A stretch of 64,000 nt of DNA from Streptomyces sp. NBC_01231 (GTDB lineage Bacteria > Actinomycetota > Actinomycetes > Streptomycetales > Streptomycetaceae): assembly GCA_035999765.1 (NCBI GenBank), contig CP108521.1:1674001-1738000 (forward strand), read 5' to 3'. The position numbers and the translations under genes were made by a program. Below, piece by piece: positions 34,996 through 44,436 of the stretch (position 1 is its first letter; each line of letters opens with the position of its first letter). The notes below the pieces were generated by a model. That model saw only the letters and a program-made list of their open reading frames with translations. It made no database searches and was not told the DNA's origin.

Positions 34996-36282
34996 ATGAC
35001 TCGAAACATCTCTGTGGTGACGCGTACCGAGGACGCTCGTCCCGTACACCCCTGGCAGCTCGTCTCGGCGGCCTTCCGCACATGGTTGTCACGCCGCCAC
35101 GGTCACGCCCCACCGACGAGTGATACCGACGCCCGTCCGCTGCCCGAGGAGCAGCGGGCCGGGGAGAGCACGCTGTGGCGGATGCGGACGACGGTGAAGG
35201 ACGAACCGGGTTCGCTGGCCGCCCTGTGCGCGGCTCTCGCCGGGCAGCGGGTCGACATCCTGAGCCTGCAGGCGCACCCGCTGGCCGAGGGCACGGTGGA
35301 CGAGTTCCTGCTGCGCGCCCCCGCCGACCTCGCGGGGTCCGACATCACCCGGGATGTGGCGACGGCCGGCGGTGCCGACACCTGGATCGAGCGGGCGGAC
35401 GCCCATGACCTGGTGGACGCCCCGACCCGGGTCCTCGGCCTGGCCGCCCGTACGGCACTGGACGCGGCGGAACTTCCGCTGGCGCTAAGGCAGTTGCTGG
35501 GCCGCTGCACCATCCGTCAGCTGCCCGCCAAGTCCGCGTCCGGAACCGTCCGGGGGCCTGGAGCCGTGCCCGTGGAAGGAGTTCTGGAGGACACCGTGAT
35601 GCGGCTGCGGGCGCCGGAGGGCGGGGTGATCACCGTGGAGCGGCCGTATCTGCCGTTCACCCCGACCGAGTTCGCGCGGGCCCGCGCCCTGGTGGAGCTG
35701 GACGCCCGCCTCGGCCCCCGGGTGCCCCGCAGCCAGGACGTGCTGACCCTGCCCGAGGGCAACGCGATCACCGTGCGCAGGGCCGACGCCGGCGATCTGG
35801 AGGCCGCGACGGCGATGCACGAGCGGTGCTCGGCGCGGACGCTCGGGATGCGCTACCACGGGCCGGTCGGTGACGCCGACCGCTATCTCAAGCACCTGCT
35901 CAGCCCGCGCTTCGGCCGGACCCTCGCCGTGCAGACCGCCTCCGGACGCATCGTCGGACTCGGGCACCTGCTGTGGGACGGGGACGAGACGGAGGTCGCG
36001 CTGCTCGTCGAGGACGCCTGGCAGCGGCGCGGCATCGGCGCCGAACTCCTCGGCCGGCTGGTGGGGATGGCCCTCGAGGCCGGCTGCGCGAGCGTGTACG
36101 CGGTGACGCAGTCGTCCAACACGGGCATGGTCGCCGCCATGCGCGGGCTCGGGCTCCCCCTCGACTACCAGATCGAGGAGGGCACCCTGGTGATCACTGC
36201 CCGCCTGGACACGGCCGCCGTCGGCGCACAACCGTCGTACGAAGGGGCAGGGGAGTTCTCGGAGGAGATCGTGCGGGACTGA
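34996..36282 (+). CDS. ACT domain-GNAT acetyltransferase fusion
   Basis: 428 residues. After a variable N-terminus, an ACT-like domain (about 62-112; TTVKDEPGSLAALCAALAG and VDILSLQAHPL) precedes a middle region and a C-terminal GNAT domain (about 255-405) with VEDAWQRRGIGAELLGRLV as the acetyl-CoA motif. ACT domains usually bind amino acids, so activity may be allosterically controlled, as in actinobacterial regulated protein or amino acid acetyltransferases. Substrate unknown. A CGTGATCACG palindrome lies at 34960-34969 in front of it. Confidence 0.88.
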   Translation: MTRNISVVTRTEDARPVHPWQLVSAAFRTWLSRRHGHAPPTSDTDARPLPEEQRAGESTLWRMRTTVKDEPGSLAALCAALAGQRVDILSLQAHPLAEGTVDEFLLRAPADLAGSDITRDVATAGGADTWIERADAHDLVDAPTRVLGLAARTALDAAELPLALRQLLGRCTIRQLPAKSASGTVRGPGAVPVEGVLEDTVMRLRAPEGGVITVERPYLPFTPTEFARARALVELDARLGPRVPRSQDVLTLPEGNAITVRRADAGDLEAATAMHERCSARTLGMRYHGPVGDADRYLKHLLSPRFGRTLAVQTASGRIVGLGHLLWDGDETEVALLVEDAWQRRGIGAELLGRLVGMALEAGCASVYAVTQSSNTGMVAAMRGLGLPLDYQIEEGTLVITARLDTAAVGAQPSYEGAGEFSEEIVRD

Positions 36283-36293
36283 TCGTGCGGGAC
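36267..36293. repeat. 14-bp tandem repeat across the ACT-GNAT stop codon
   Basis: GATCGTGCGGGAC occurs at 36267-36279 and 36281-36293, period 14, with the TGA stop (36280-36282) at the junction. A truncated third GATCG follows. Confidence 0.85.
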
Positions 36294-36355
36294 CGATCGC
36301 GCCCTCGGCTCAATCCGAGTGACGCGCGACGGTCCCTCGTACGAGGATGGGCCGC

Positions 36356-38047
36356 ATGTCAGAGACCAAGAGCCCGCTCCCCCGCGAAGTCGCCGACGCC
36401 TATGTCGACGAGCTCATCGCCCTCGACCCCGTCACCGGTACGTATCTCGGCGTGCCGGAGAGTTCGCGTCGCCTGCCCGATCTCTCACCCGCGGGCCAGC
36501 AGGCGCTCGCGGAGCTGGCGCGCGAGACACTCGCACGGCTCGACGAGGCCGAACGGCAGCCCGGCGCGGACAGCGACATCGAGCGTCGGTGCGCCCGTCT
36601 GCTGCGCGAGCGGCTGACCGCCGAGCTCCAGGTGCACGAGGCCGACGAGGGCCTGCGCACGGTCGGCAACATGGCGACACCGGCGCACTCGGTGCGCGAC
36701 ATCTTCACCGTCACGCCGGCGACGACCGACGAGGACTGGACGGCGATCGCGGAACGGCTGCGCGCGGTGCCGACCGCGTTCGCGGGGTACCGCGAGTCTC
36801 TCGCGCTGGGCCTGGAACGCAAGCTGTACGCCGGTCCGCGCCCGACCGCCACCTTCGTCGGCCAGCTCACCGAGTGGGCGGACACGGACGGCAAGGGCAC
36901 CGGCTGGTTCGAGGACTTCGCGGCGGCGGGGCCCGACGCGCTGCGCCCGGAACTCGACGAGGCCGCCCGTGCGGCGACCGCGGCCGTGGCCGAACTGCGG
37001 GACTGGATGCGCGACGTGTACGCGCCGGCCATCGAGGGTGCCCCGAACACGGTGGGCCGGGAGCGTTACGCCCGCTGGTCGCGCTACTTCAACGGCACCG
37101 ACCTGGACCTCGACGAGGCGTATGCCTACGGCTGGGCCGAGTACCACCGTCTGCTGGCCGAGATGAAGCAGGAGGCCGAGAAGATCCTGCCCGGCGCCGA
37201 GACGCCGTGGGTGGCGCTGGCCCACCTCGACGAGCACGGCAGGCACATCGAGGGCGTCGACGAGGTCCGCGACTGGCTGCAGGGTCTGATGGACCAGGCG
37301 ATCGACGCGCTCGACGGCACCCACTTCGAACTCGCCGAGCGGGTGCGGAAGGTGGAGTCCCGCATCGCCCCGCCCGGCGGCGCGGCGGCCCCGTACTACA
37401 CACCCCCGTCGGAGGACTTCTCGCGCCCCGGCTGCACGTGGCTGCCGACGATGGGCCAGACCCGCTTCCCGGTCTACGACCTCGTCTCGACCTGGTACCA
37501 CGAGGGCGTCCCGGGCCATCACCTGCAACTCGCCCAGTGGGCGCACGTCGCCGGGAGTCTCTCCCGCTACCAGGCCTCGATCGGCATGGTCAGCGCCAAC
37601 GCGGAGGGCTGGGCGCTGTACGCGGAGCGACTGATGGACGAGTTGGGCTTCCTCACGGACGCGGAGCAGCGGCTCGGCTATCTCGACGCGCAGATGATGC
37701 GGGCCGCCCGGGTCATCGTCGACATCGGCATGCACCTGGAGCTGGAGATCCCGACGGACTCGCCCTTCCACCCGGGTGAGCGCTGGACGCCGGAACTGGC
37801 GCAGGAGTTCTTCGGCGCGCACAGCAGCCGTCCGGCGGACTTCGTGGAGAGCGAGCTGACCCGCTATCTGACGATTCCGGGGCAGGCGATCGGCTACAAG
37901 CTCGGCGAGCGGGCCTGGCTGCTGGGCCGGGAGAAGGCGCGCGAGCGGCGCGGCGACACCTTCGACCTCAAGACCTGGCACATGGCCGCCCTGTCGCAGG
38001 GCTCGCTGGGCCTGGACGACCTGGTGGACGAGCTGTCCCAGCTGTAG
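36356..38047 (+). CDS. DUF885 metallopeptidase-like protein
   Basis: 563 residues of the DUF885 family. The zinc-type motif HEGxxGHH is present in TWYHEGVPGHHLQLAQ, and a downstream glutamate in SANAEGWALYAERLM fits a gluzincin third ligand. No signal peptide, so cytosolic. Characterised relatives are few; peptidase function is inferred from the motif. The ATG at 36356 has a GAGGAT box ending 7 nt before, suggesting a leaderless start; another ATG lies three codons upstream. Confidence 0.9.
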   Translation: MSETKSPLPREVADAYVDELIALDPVTGTYLGVPESSRRLPDLSPAGQQALAELARETLARLDEAERQPGADSDIERRCARLLRERLTAELQVHEADEGLRTVGNMATPAHSVRDIFTVTPATTDEDWTAIAERLRAVPTAFAGYRESLALGLERKLYAGPRPTATFVGQLTEWADTDGKGTGWFEDFAAAGPDALRPELDEAARAATAAVAELRDWMRDVYAPAIEGAPNTVGRERYARWSRYFNGTDLDLDEAYAYGWAEYHRLLAEMKQEAEKILPGAETPWVALAHLDEHGRHIEGVDEVRDWLQGLMDQAIDALDGTHFELAERVRKVESRIAPPGGAAAPYYTPPSEDFSRPGCTWLPTMGQTRFPVYDLVSTWYHEGVPGHHLQLAQWAHVAGSLSRYQASIGMVSANAEGWALYAERLMDELGFLTDAEQRLGYLDAQMMRAARVIVDIGMHLELEIPTDSPFHPGERWTPELAQEFFGAHSSRPADFVESELTRYLTIPGQAIGYKLGERAWLLGREKARERRGDTFDLKTWHMAALSQGSLGLDDLVDELSQL

Positions 38048-38267
38048 CCGACCGCGGGGTCGGCTGCGGACCCGCCCGGCGAGCGGATCAGCTGCGTCGC
38101 CGCACTGCGCCTGCCACCCGCTGGACCGGGCGGAAGCGGGCCCCGGCCGGCCGCCGCAGCGGGGAACCAGGACGGGCCGCGAACCAGGGCAGCACCGTGC
38201 CCGGCGTTCCGGCCCGTCCTTTCGCGCGGGCCTGTCACGCGAGGACGGGACCAGGAGGCGGGCGGGG

Positions 38268-38777
38268 TCACAGCCGCCGTAGCTGCACGAGGCCGAGCCA
38301 GGTCTCGGGGCCGGGTCTGACCTGGGCCGCGCGGACCGCGTAGCTGCCGGACTCCAGGACGACCCGAAGGTGGTCGGTACGGGCGGAGTCCTGGCCCGGC
38401 CAGGCCGCGTCGAACAGCACCACCGGTCCGGGCACCGTCCAGCGCACCTCGTCCTCCCAGGCCGCGGTGGCCAGAGCGGCCGGCACTTCGGCGAGCAGTT
38501 CGTCCTCGGAGTCCGCGGCACCCCAGCGGACGAAGACGGCGTGGTCGGGCAGGAACGCGGTCGAGGCCGGTTCGTCGCCGAGGACCAGCGCCGCGGAGTC
38601 GCCCACCGGGAGCAGTCCGACGAACCCGTCGACCTCGCACGCCCGGTCGTAGTCCGAGACCGTCTCGTCTCCGTCGGCGCCGGCCCAGAACGGCAGGACC
38701 GTCTCCGGCACCGCTATGAGCGGGCCACCGCCCGATTCCACCCACTCCGCCACGCCCGGCTCCGCGTATCGCACCAT
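38268..38777 (-). CDS. Imm21-like immunity protein
   Basis: 169 residues from ATG 38777. The protein (MVRYAEPGVAEWVESGGGP and DYDRACEVDGFVGLLPVGD) looks like the Imm21 family, known from computational surveys of polymorphic toxin systems, which is widespread in streptomycetes. No toxin, secretion gene or repeat protein is nearby, so it is an orphan. A TAGGTT box ends 7 nt before the start (leaderless). The function may have changed from immunity; nothing in the sequence decides this. Confidence 0.7.
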   Translation of the reverse strand: MVRYAEPGVAEWVESGGGPLIAVPETVLPFWAGADGDETVSDYDRACEVDGFVGLLPVGDSAALVLGDEPASTAFLPDHAVFVRWGAADSEDELLAEVPAALATAAWEDEVRWTVPGPVVLFDAAWPGQDSARTDHLRVVLESGSYAVRAAQVRPGPETWLGLVQLRRL

Positions 38778-38820
38778 GCGCCAGAACCTACACGGCCGCA
38801 AAGTTCGCCGAACTCCCGCC

Positions 38821-39306
38821 TCAGCAACCGCAGTCGCGCGCGTCCACCGGAGCGGTCAGCGGGTCGGCGGCGCGGCGCCCACGGCCCTCCCAGGTCTCGA
38901 CCTCGAAGCCCTCGCGGGCCCAGTACTCGAAGCCGCCGAGCATCTCCTTGACCTGGTAACCGAGTTCGGCGAGGGCGAGGGCGGCCCGGGTCGCGCCGTT
39001 GCAGCCGGGGCCCCAGCAGTACGTCACCACGGGCACGTTCCGGTCGAGGAGCCGCTCGGCCTGCTCGGGGACGAGCGCGGTGGGCAGGTGAATCGCACCC
39101 GGAACGTGGCCCTGGTCCCAGGACTCGGTGGAGCGGGAGTCGAGGACGACGAAGCCGGGGTCCTCGTCGTCCGCGAGCGCGGTCGCGACGTCCGACACGT
39201 CGGTGTGGAAGGCGAGGCTCGCGCGGAAGTGGGCGGCGGCCTCGGCCGGGGCGGCGGGGGCGACGCGCAGGACGGGGTTGGCAGGAGCGGTGCTGGTGGT
39301 GGTCAT
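38821..39306 (-). CDS. Rhodanese-like sulphurtransferase
   Basis: 161-residue single-domain rhodanese. DSRSTESWDQGHVPGAIHLP is the N-terminal signature and the active loop is YCWGPGCNGATR with Cys97 as likely nucleophile; a second Cys102 lies in the loop, unlike typical CRxGxR loops. The extreme C-terminus adds two further cysteines (DARDCGC). It is divergent from an Lrp-type regulator, probably its controller. ATG 39306 is preferred over an upstream start without homology. Confidence 0.9.
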   Translation of the reverse strand: MTTTSTAPANPVLRVAPAAPAEAAAHFRASLAFHTDVSDVATALADDEDPGFVVLDSRSTESWDQGHVPGAIHLPTALVPEQAERLLDRNVPVVTYCWGPGCNGATRAALALAELGYQVKEMLGGFEYWAREGFEVETWEGRGRRAADPLTAPVDARDCGC

Positions 39307-39430
39307 GGTCCGGCCTTTCGTGGGGCGGGGCTCGATGACCAGGAATCTACGGTTGTCGAGCCGGCCGCTGAAGGTGCGATCCACGGCACATCTCTTGAGC
39401 GGCCGGGGATTCCCCTGCTATCTCTCGGAC

Positions 39431-39877
39431 ATGACCGTCTACTCCCCGGACGCCACCGACTGGCGCATCCTCGACGTCCTCCAGCACAACGGCCGGGCCG
39501 GTTTCGCCGAGCTCGCCCGTGCGGTGTCCATGTCCGCGAGCGCGGTCACCGAGCGGGTGCGGCGGCTGGAGGAGGCGGGCGTCATCCAGGGGTACGCGGC
39601 CGTGGTGGACCCGGAGCGGCTGGGCCTGCCGATCCAGGCGTTCGTGCGTCTTCGCTACCCGAACGGCAACTACAAGCCCTTCCACGATCTGGTGGACGCG
39701 ACCCCCGAGATCCTGGAGGCGCACCATGTCACGGGCGACGACTGCTTCGTCATCAAGGTCGTGGCCCGTTCCATGGGCCATCTCGAAGAGGTGTCGGGCA
39801 GGATCGGCACGCTCGGCTCGGTAACGACGAGCGTCGTGTACTCGTCGCCGCTGCCGCGCCGCCCCCTGGGGCGCTGA
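39431..39877 (+). CDS. Lrp/AsnC-family regulator
   Basis: 148 residues. Helix-turn-helix at about 8-55 (LDVLQHNGRAGFAELARAV, SASAVTERVRRLEEAGVI) and an AsnC-type ligand domain (about 65-145) with HHVTGDDCFVIKVVA. It is divergent from the rhodanese gene across a 124-bp gap, so local regulation is likely. It ends 2 bp from the convergent sbcC stop. The ligand may be an amino acid or a sulphur compound, given the neighbour; this is speculation. Confidence 0.93.
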   Translation: MTVYSPDATDWRILDVLQHNGRAGFAELARAVSMSASAVTERVRRLEEAGVIQGYAAVVDPERLGLPIQAFVRLRYPNGNYKPFHDLVDATPEILEAHHVTGDDCFVIKVVARSMGHLEEVSGRIGTLGSVTTSVVYSSPLPRRPLGR

Positions 39878-39879
39878 CC

Positions 39880-42800
39880 TCAGACGCCCCGCTGCCGCAG
39901 CGTCGACCCTGTTCGGCCCTTCACGACCTCCAACTGCGCGTGGACGCGCCGCCGCAGATCCGGGACATGGCTGACGATGCCGACGCTGCGGTCCCGTTCG
40001 CGCAGTGAGTCGAGGACGTCGAGGACCTCGTCGAGGGTCTGGTCGTCGAGACTGCCGAAGCCCTCGTCGATGAAGAGGGTGTCCAGCCGCACCCCGCCGG
40101 CCTCGTCGGTGACGACGTCCGCGAGGCCCAGGGCGAGGGCGAGCGAGGCGAAGAAGGTCTCCCCGCCGGACAGCGTGGCCGTGTCCCGCTCACGCCCGGT
40201 CCAGGCGTCGACGACGTGCAGCCCGAGCCCGCTGCGGCCGCGGCCGGTGCGGTCGTCGGAGTGGACCAGGGTGTAGCGGCCCGAGGACATGCGCTGCAAC
40301 CGTACGGTCGCGGCGGCCGCCACCTGTTCCAGCCGGGCCGCCAGCACATACGACTCCAGGCGCATCTTGCGGTCGTTGTCGGCCGAGGTGCCCGCGGCGA
40401 GGCCGGCCAGGCGGGCCACGCGCTCGTACTCCGCACGCAGCGGCGCCAGCCGTCGCACGCCGGTGACCGCACGCGCGGAGAGCCGGTCCAGTTCGGTGCA
40501 GCGCCGGGCCGCCGCGTCGCGCCCGGAGGCCGCGTCCCGCAGCCGCCGGCTCGCGGTGGCCGCGGCCTGCTCCGCCGCGGTGAGGTCGGCGGGCGGGCGC
40601 AGGGCCGCGGCCGCGGTGTCGGCCTCGGCGAGGACGGCCCGTACAGCGGCCTCCTCCGACTGCCAGGCGTCCAGGCGTCGTTGGAGTTCTCGGTGGGCCG
40701 TCGCGTCCAGAAGGGCGGCGGCCGCGGCCTGCGGAGTGTCGAATCCGGACCGGAAGGCGGCGTCGGCGAGTCGGGCGTCGGCGTCCTTGAGGCGCTGGGC
40801 GGTGTCCTCGGCGACCCGCGCGCAGTCGGCGGCGTCACCGAGCAGCGCGACCCTGCGCTCCAACTGCGCGGCCCGCGCGGCCACGCTGCCGGCGTCCCCG
40901 CGTGCCTGGGCCAACTCGCCGTCCAGGGTGCTCTTCTCACGGTCCAGGCGCTCGCGACGGCCGACCCGGGCGGCGGCCCGCACGGCGGCCTGCTGCTGTG
41001 CGGCGGTCCGCTGTTCGTGCTCACCCTCGGCCTGCCGCAGCTCCTCGAGCGCGGGGTGCAGCGCGGAGGCGTCCCGGCGTGCCTGCGCGTAGAGGCGCTC
41101 CAACTCGTCTGCTTCTTCGCGGAGTTGATCCGTGGGTGTGTCGCCGGCCTCGGCGGTGGCGGCGGCCAGTGCCTCCCGTACGACACCCAGGCGCCGTTCC
41201 TTCTCCGTGTGCAGCTCCTCCGCCTGCTGGTACGCGGCCAGTGCCCGCTCCTCCGCCTCCCGGTCCACGTGCCCGGCGTCCTTGCGCGCGGGGGCTGGGT
41301 GCTCGGTGGCTCCGCAGACGGCACACGGTTCGCCGTCCGACAGCTGCGCGGCGAGTTCGGCGGCGATGCCGTCCAGACGTTGTTCCTTGACGTCGAGCCA
41401 GTGCGCTTTGGCCGTCAGCGCCCGCTCCCGTGCGAGACGGGCCTGCTCGGCGGCCGTTTCCGTGTCACCGGCCAGCTGGTCACGCATCCGTGCGGCGCTG
41501 AGCCGCTTCTGTGCGGGCTCGCGCCGCACGGAGAGTTGTTCGGCCCGGGTCGCCGCCTCCTGTGCGGACTCGATACGGCTCTGAAGTCCGGTCCGGGTCG
41601 TCTTCCACCCGGCGAGCCAGGCCTGCGCGTCCTGCCGGACCTCCTCGTCGGCCCGCTCCTGCCGGTCCAGGTCGGCACTTTCGGCCACGAGGTCGGCCAG
41701 CCGTCGCTCGGCCCGGCGGGCCGACTCCAGGCCGCCCAGTTCCTCCGCGGCCCGCCGGGCGGCGGCGGCGAGTCCGACGGCACCGGCGTCGGCGAAGGCG
41801 GCCTGGGGCGCGAGCGGGTCGGCGCGGGCGGCCTCCGTCCCGGCAGCCGGCTGTCCTTCGCCGAAGGCGGCGGCGCGTCGCATGCCCGCCTTCGCCTCCG
41901 TCGCCACGTCGCCGAGAGCGTTGCCGCGGGCCCGGTCGCGAGCCCTGTCTACAGCCCCGTCGCGAGCTCCGTCGAGGGCCCCGTCGACGGCGTCGCGCAG
42001 CAAGGCACGCGCGTGTGCCTCCGCCGCGGCGGCCCGCCGGTGTTCGCTGTCGACCGCCTCCCGCAGCTCCAGGGCAGGAGCCACCGCCTCCGCCTTGCGG
42101 GCCCGCTCCATCCGCGCCTGCGCCTCGCGGTACGCGTCGGCGCGCTCCTCCAAGCGCGTTCCCCTCTCCCGCGCCTCGGCGCCCCGGCGCTGCAGTCGGG
42201 ACAGTTCCCGCACGTCGGCCAGGTCGCGCTCGGCCGCCGCCTGGGCGGACTCGGCGGCCGTGAGCCGGCAGTGGGCGATCGTCAGCTGCTCGCGGGCGGT
42301 GCTGCGGGCAACGGCCGCCGCGCCCAGAACGGCGTCGGCCAGGCCCGGTTCACCGGGCGTCAGTTCGGGCAGCTCCATGACGCCGCCTGCGGCCTGCTGC
42401 ATGCGGTGCGCGTCGGCCAGCAACGCGGCATCCCCGTCGCGCACCTGGGCCTCGGCCGCCCGCCTGCGCTCCGCGAGCCGTTTCTCGACCTCGGCGAAGC
42501 GGTGGGTGTCGAAGAGCCGGCCGAGCAGCCGACCGCGGGCCTCCGCGTCGGCACGCAGGAAACGCGCGAAGTCGCCCTGCGGCAGCAGCACCACCTGGCA
42601 GAACTGCTCTCGGCTCATGCCGAGCAGCTGGGTGATCTCCTCGCCGATCTCCTGGTGGGAACGGCTGAGGTCCTTCCAGACGCCGGCCGTCGCGTCGTAC
42701 TCGCGAAGCCAACTCTGGGCCTTGTCGACGGTGGTGCCCGGACGGCCCTGCTTCTTCGGGCGTTCCCAGGGCGGCTGCCGGGTGACCTCCAACCGGCGTC

Positions 42801-43065
42801 CCGCCACGGTCAGTTCGAGGCTGATCCCGGTGCGTGTGCCCACCGCGGCATGGTCGCTGCGCAGAGCCATGCCCTGACCACTCTGGCGGGCCCCCGGCAC
42901 CGAGCCGTACAGCGCGTAGCACACCGCGTCGAGGACGGAGGTCTTCCCCGCTCCCGTCGGCCCGTGCAGGAGGAAGAGTCCGGCCGCCGACAGTTCGTCG
43001 AAGTCGACGCTCTGGGAGCCTCCGAAGGGGCCGAAGGCGGTGATCTCCAGTCGGTGCAGCCTCAC
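39880..43065 (-). CDS. sbcC: Exonuclease subunit SbcC (SMC-like ATPase)
   Basis: 1061 residues. Walker A GPTGAGKTSVLDAVCYALYG near residue 35, long coiled coils, a zinc hook PCAVCG near residue 580, the ABC signature ATLSGGETFFASLALALG, and Walker B LDTLFIDEGFGSLD near the C-terminus. With SbcD it opens hairpin and blocked DNA ends. It overlaps sbcD by ATGA. One coiled-coil arm (coded by about 41919-42003) holds an insertion of repeated D-G-A-x-D/R-A-R units, unusual for a coiled coil. Confidence 0.96.
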   Translation of the reverse strand: MRLHRLEITAFGPFGGSQSVDFDELSAAGLFLLHGPTGAGKTSVLDAVCYALYGSVPGARQSGQGMALRSDHAAVGTRTGISLELTVAGRRLEVTRQPPWERPKKQGRPGTTVDKAQSWLREYDATAGVWKDLSRSHQEIGEEITQLLGMSREQFCQVVLLPQGDFARFLRADAEARGRLLGRLFDTHRFAEVEKRLAERRRAAEAQVRDGDAALLADAHRMQQAAGGVMELPELTPGEPGLADAVLGAAAVARSTAREQLTIAHCRLTAAESAQAAAERDLADVRELSRLQRRGAEARERGTRLEERADAYREAQARMERARKAEAVAPALELREAVDSEHRRAAAAEAHARALLRDAVDGALDGARDGAVDRARDRARGNALGDVATEAKAGMRRAAAFGEGQPAAGTEAARADPLAPQAAFADAGAVGLAAAARRAAEELGGLESARRAERRLADLVAESADLDRQERADEEVRQDAQAWLAGWKTTRTGLQSRIESAQEAATRAEQLSVRREPAQKRLSAARMRDQLAGDTETAAEQARLARERALTAKAHWLDVKEQRLDGIAAELAAQLSDGEPCAVCGATEHPAPARKDAGHVDREAEERALAAYQQAEELHTEKERRLGVVREALAAATAEAGDTPTDQLREEADELERLYAQARRDASALHPALEELRQAEGEHEQRTAAQQQAAVRAAARVGRRERLDREKSTLDGELAQARGDAGSVAARAAQLERRVALLGDAADCARVAEDTAQRLKDADARLADAAFRSGFDTPQAAAAALLDATAHRELQRRLDAWQSEEAAVRAVLAEADTAAAALRPPADLTAAEQAAATASRRLRDAASGRDAAARRCTELDRLSARAVTGVRRLAPLRAEYERVARLAGLAAGTSADNDRKMRLESYVLAARLEQVAAAATVRLQRMSSGRYTLVHSDDRTGRGRSGLGLHVVDAWTGRERDTATLSGGETFFASLALALGLADVVTDEAGGVRLDTLFIDEGFGSLDDQTLDEVLDVLDSLRERDRSVGIVSHVPDLRRRVHAQLEVVKGRTGSTLRQRGV

Positions 43066-44225
43066 CGCGCCACCTCGCGCACCGTCGCGTCCGCGCGGAC
43101 CGTGTCGAACACGTCCCGCAGCACCGCCTGTTCGCGCACGTCGGGTCCGGCGCCGCGCACATGGGCCACGAAGTCCTCCGCGATCTGCTGGTCGCTGCGC
43201 CCGGCCAGCCGCCTGGCGTACGACACCGCCGGGTCGTCAGGCGCCCGCTCGGGGTCGAAGACGAGGCTGAGCGTGTGCGGGAAGCGCGTCGTGAGCCGGG
43301 CCATGGGGTCGGCGGGCCGGACCGGGTCGGTGAGTGTCGCCTCGACCCACGCCTCCTCGTGCCGGGCCAGTCCGGGATCGGCGAGCAGGTCCTCCAGGGT
43401 GCCGCGGATGCGGGCCAGGGAGCGGGGCACCGGGCAGTCGACCCGCTCGGCGGTCACCGCGCCCTCGGCGTCCAGGTCGACGAGCCACATGCTCTTGCGG
43501 TGGTCGGACTCGGAGAAGGAGTACGGCAGCGGGGAGCCGGAGTAGCGCACCCGCTCGGTGATGGTCTGACTGCCGTGCAGATGCCCGAGCGCCGCGTAGT
43601 CGACGCCCTCGAAGACGCCGGCGGGCACGGCGGCCACCCCTCCGACGGTGATGTCCCGCTCGCTGTCGCTGGCCTCGCCGCCGGTGACGAAGGCGTGCGC
43701 GAGGACGACGGAACGCGTGCCCCGCGCGCGGGTGGCGAGGTCGGCGCGGACGCGGTCCATGGCGGCGGCGAGTACCGCCTCGTGTCCGGCCCGCTCCACG
43801 GCGAACTCGTCCTTCACCAGGGCGGGTTCCAGATAGGGCAGGCCGTAGAAGGCCACGTCGCCGTGGGCGTCGGACAGCACCACGGGGACCCCGCACGCCG
43901 ACGGCTCGGTACGCAGATGGATGCCCGCGCGGTCGATGAGTCCCGCGCCCACACCGAGACGGCGGGCCGAGTCGTGGTTGCCAGAGATCATGACCGTGGG
44001 CACACCGAGGCCGGCGAGGCGGTGCAGGGCGTCGTCGAACAACTCGACCGCGGCGAGCGGCGGCACCGCCCGGTCGTACACGTCTCCCGACACGACGACC
44101 GCGTCAACGCCGTGCTCCCGCACGGTGGTGACGACGTGGCCGATGAACTCGGCCTGGGCGTCGAGCATGTTCACCCGGTGGAAGGCCCGGCCGAGATGCC
44201 AGTCGGAAGTGTGCAGCAGCCTCAT
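43062..44225 (-). CDS. sbcD: Exonuclease subunit SbcD (Mre11-like nuclease)
   Basis: 387 residues. Calcineurin-type metal motifs: HTSDWHLGR (3-13), VVVSGDVYDRAVPP, MISGNHDSARRL, VLAHAFVTGG and ALGHLHGSQ. It is the manganese nuclease partner of SbcC and is translationally coupled to it. ATG 44225 is favoured because the conserved MRLLHTSDWHLG begins there; a TAGTCT box ends 8 nt upstream, so the operon is probably leaderless. Confidence 0.96.
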   Translation of the reverse strand: MRLLHTSDWHLGRAFHRVNMLDAQAEFIGHVVTTVREHGVDAVVVSGDVYDRAVPPLAAVELFDDALHRLAGLGVPTVMISGNHDSARRLGVGAGLIDRAGIHLRTEPSACGVPVVLSDAHGDVAFYGLPYLEPALVKDEFAVERAGHEAVLAAAMDRVRADLATRARGTRSVVLAHAFVTGGEASDSERDITVGGVAAVPAGVFEGVDYAALGHLHGSQTITERVRYSGSPLPYSFSESDHRKSMWLVDLDAEGAVTAERVDCPVPRSLARIRGTLEDLLADPGLARHEEAWVEATLTDPVRPADPMARLTTRFPHTLSLVFDPERAPDDPAVSYARRLAGRSDQQIAEDFVAHVRGAGPDVREQAVLRDVFDTVRADATVREVAR

Positions 44226-44436
44226 GATCCTCGAGACTAACGGCCGGGTCTGACAGCACGGGCGGTTACTCCCGTATCGACCCGTCATGACGCTTGCCCC
44301 GAACGGACTTCATGCACCCTTTGTCTCGGGATCGGCCGATCTGCTGACTCCGCTCAGCCGGCAGCACCTGGCACACCGCTCAACACCTGGTCACGCCCCC
44401 GGCTCCTTCTTGAGGGCCCGGTAGACCGGCAGACCA

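Noticed and set aside
36485..38521. 678-codon minus-strand frame opposite the DUF885 gene.
   Set aside because: Antisense shadow; the plus strand has the HEGxxGHH motif and a continuous family match.
40216..43545. 1109-codon plus-strand frame antisense to sbcC/sbcD.
   Set aside because: Mirror of two well-supported genes; no domain and typical antisense composition.
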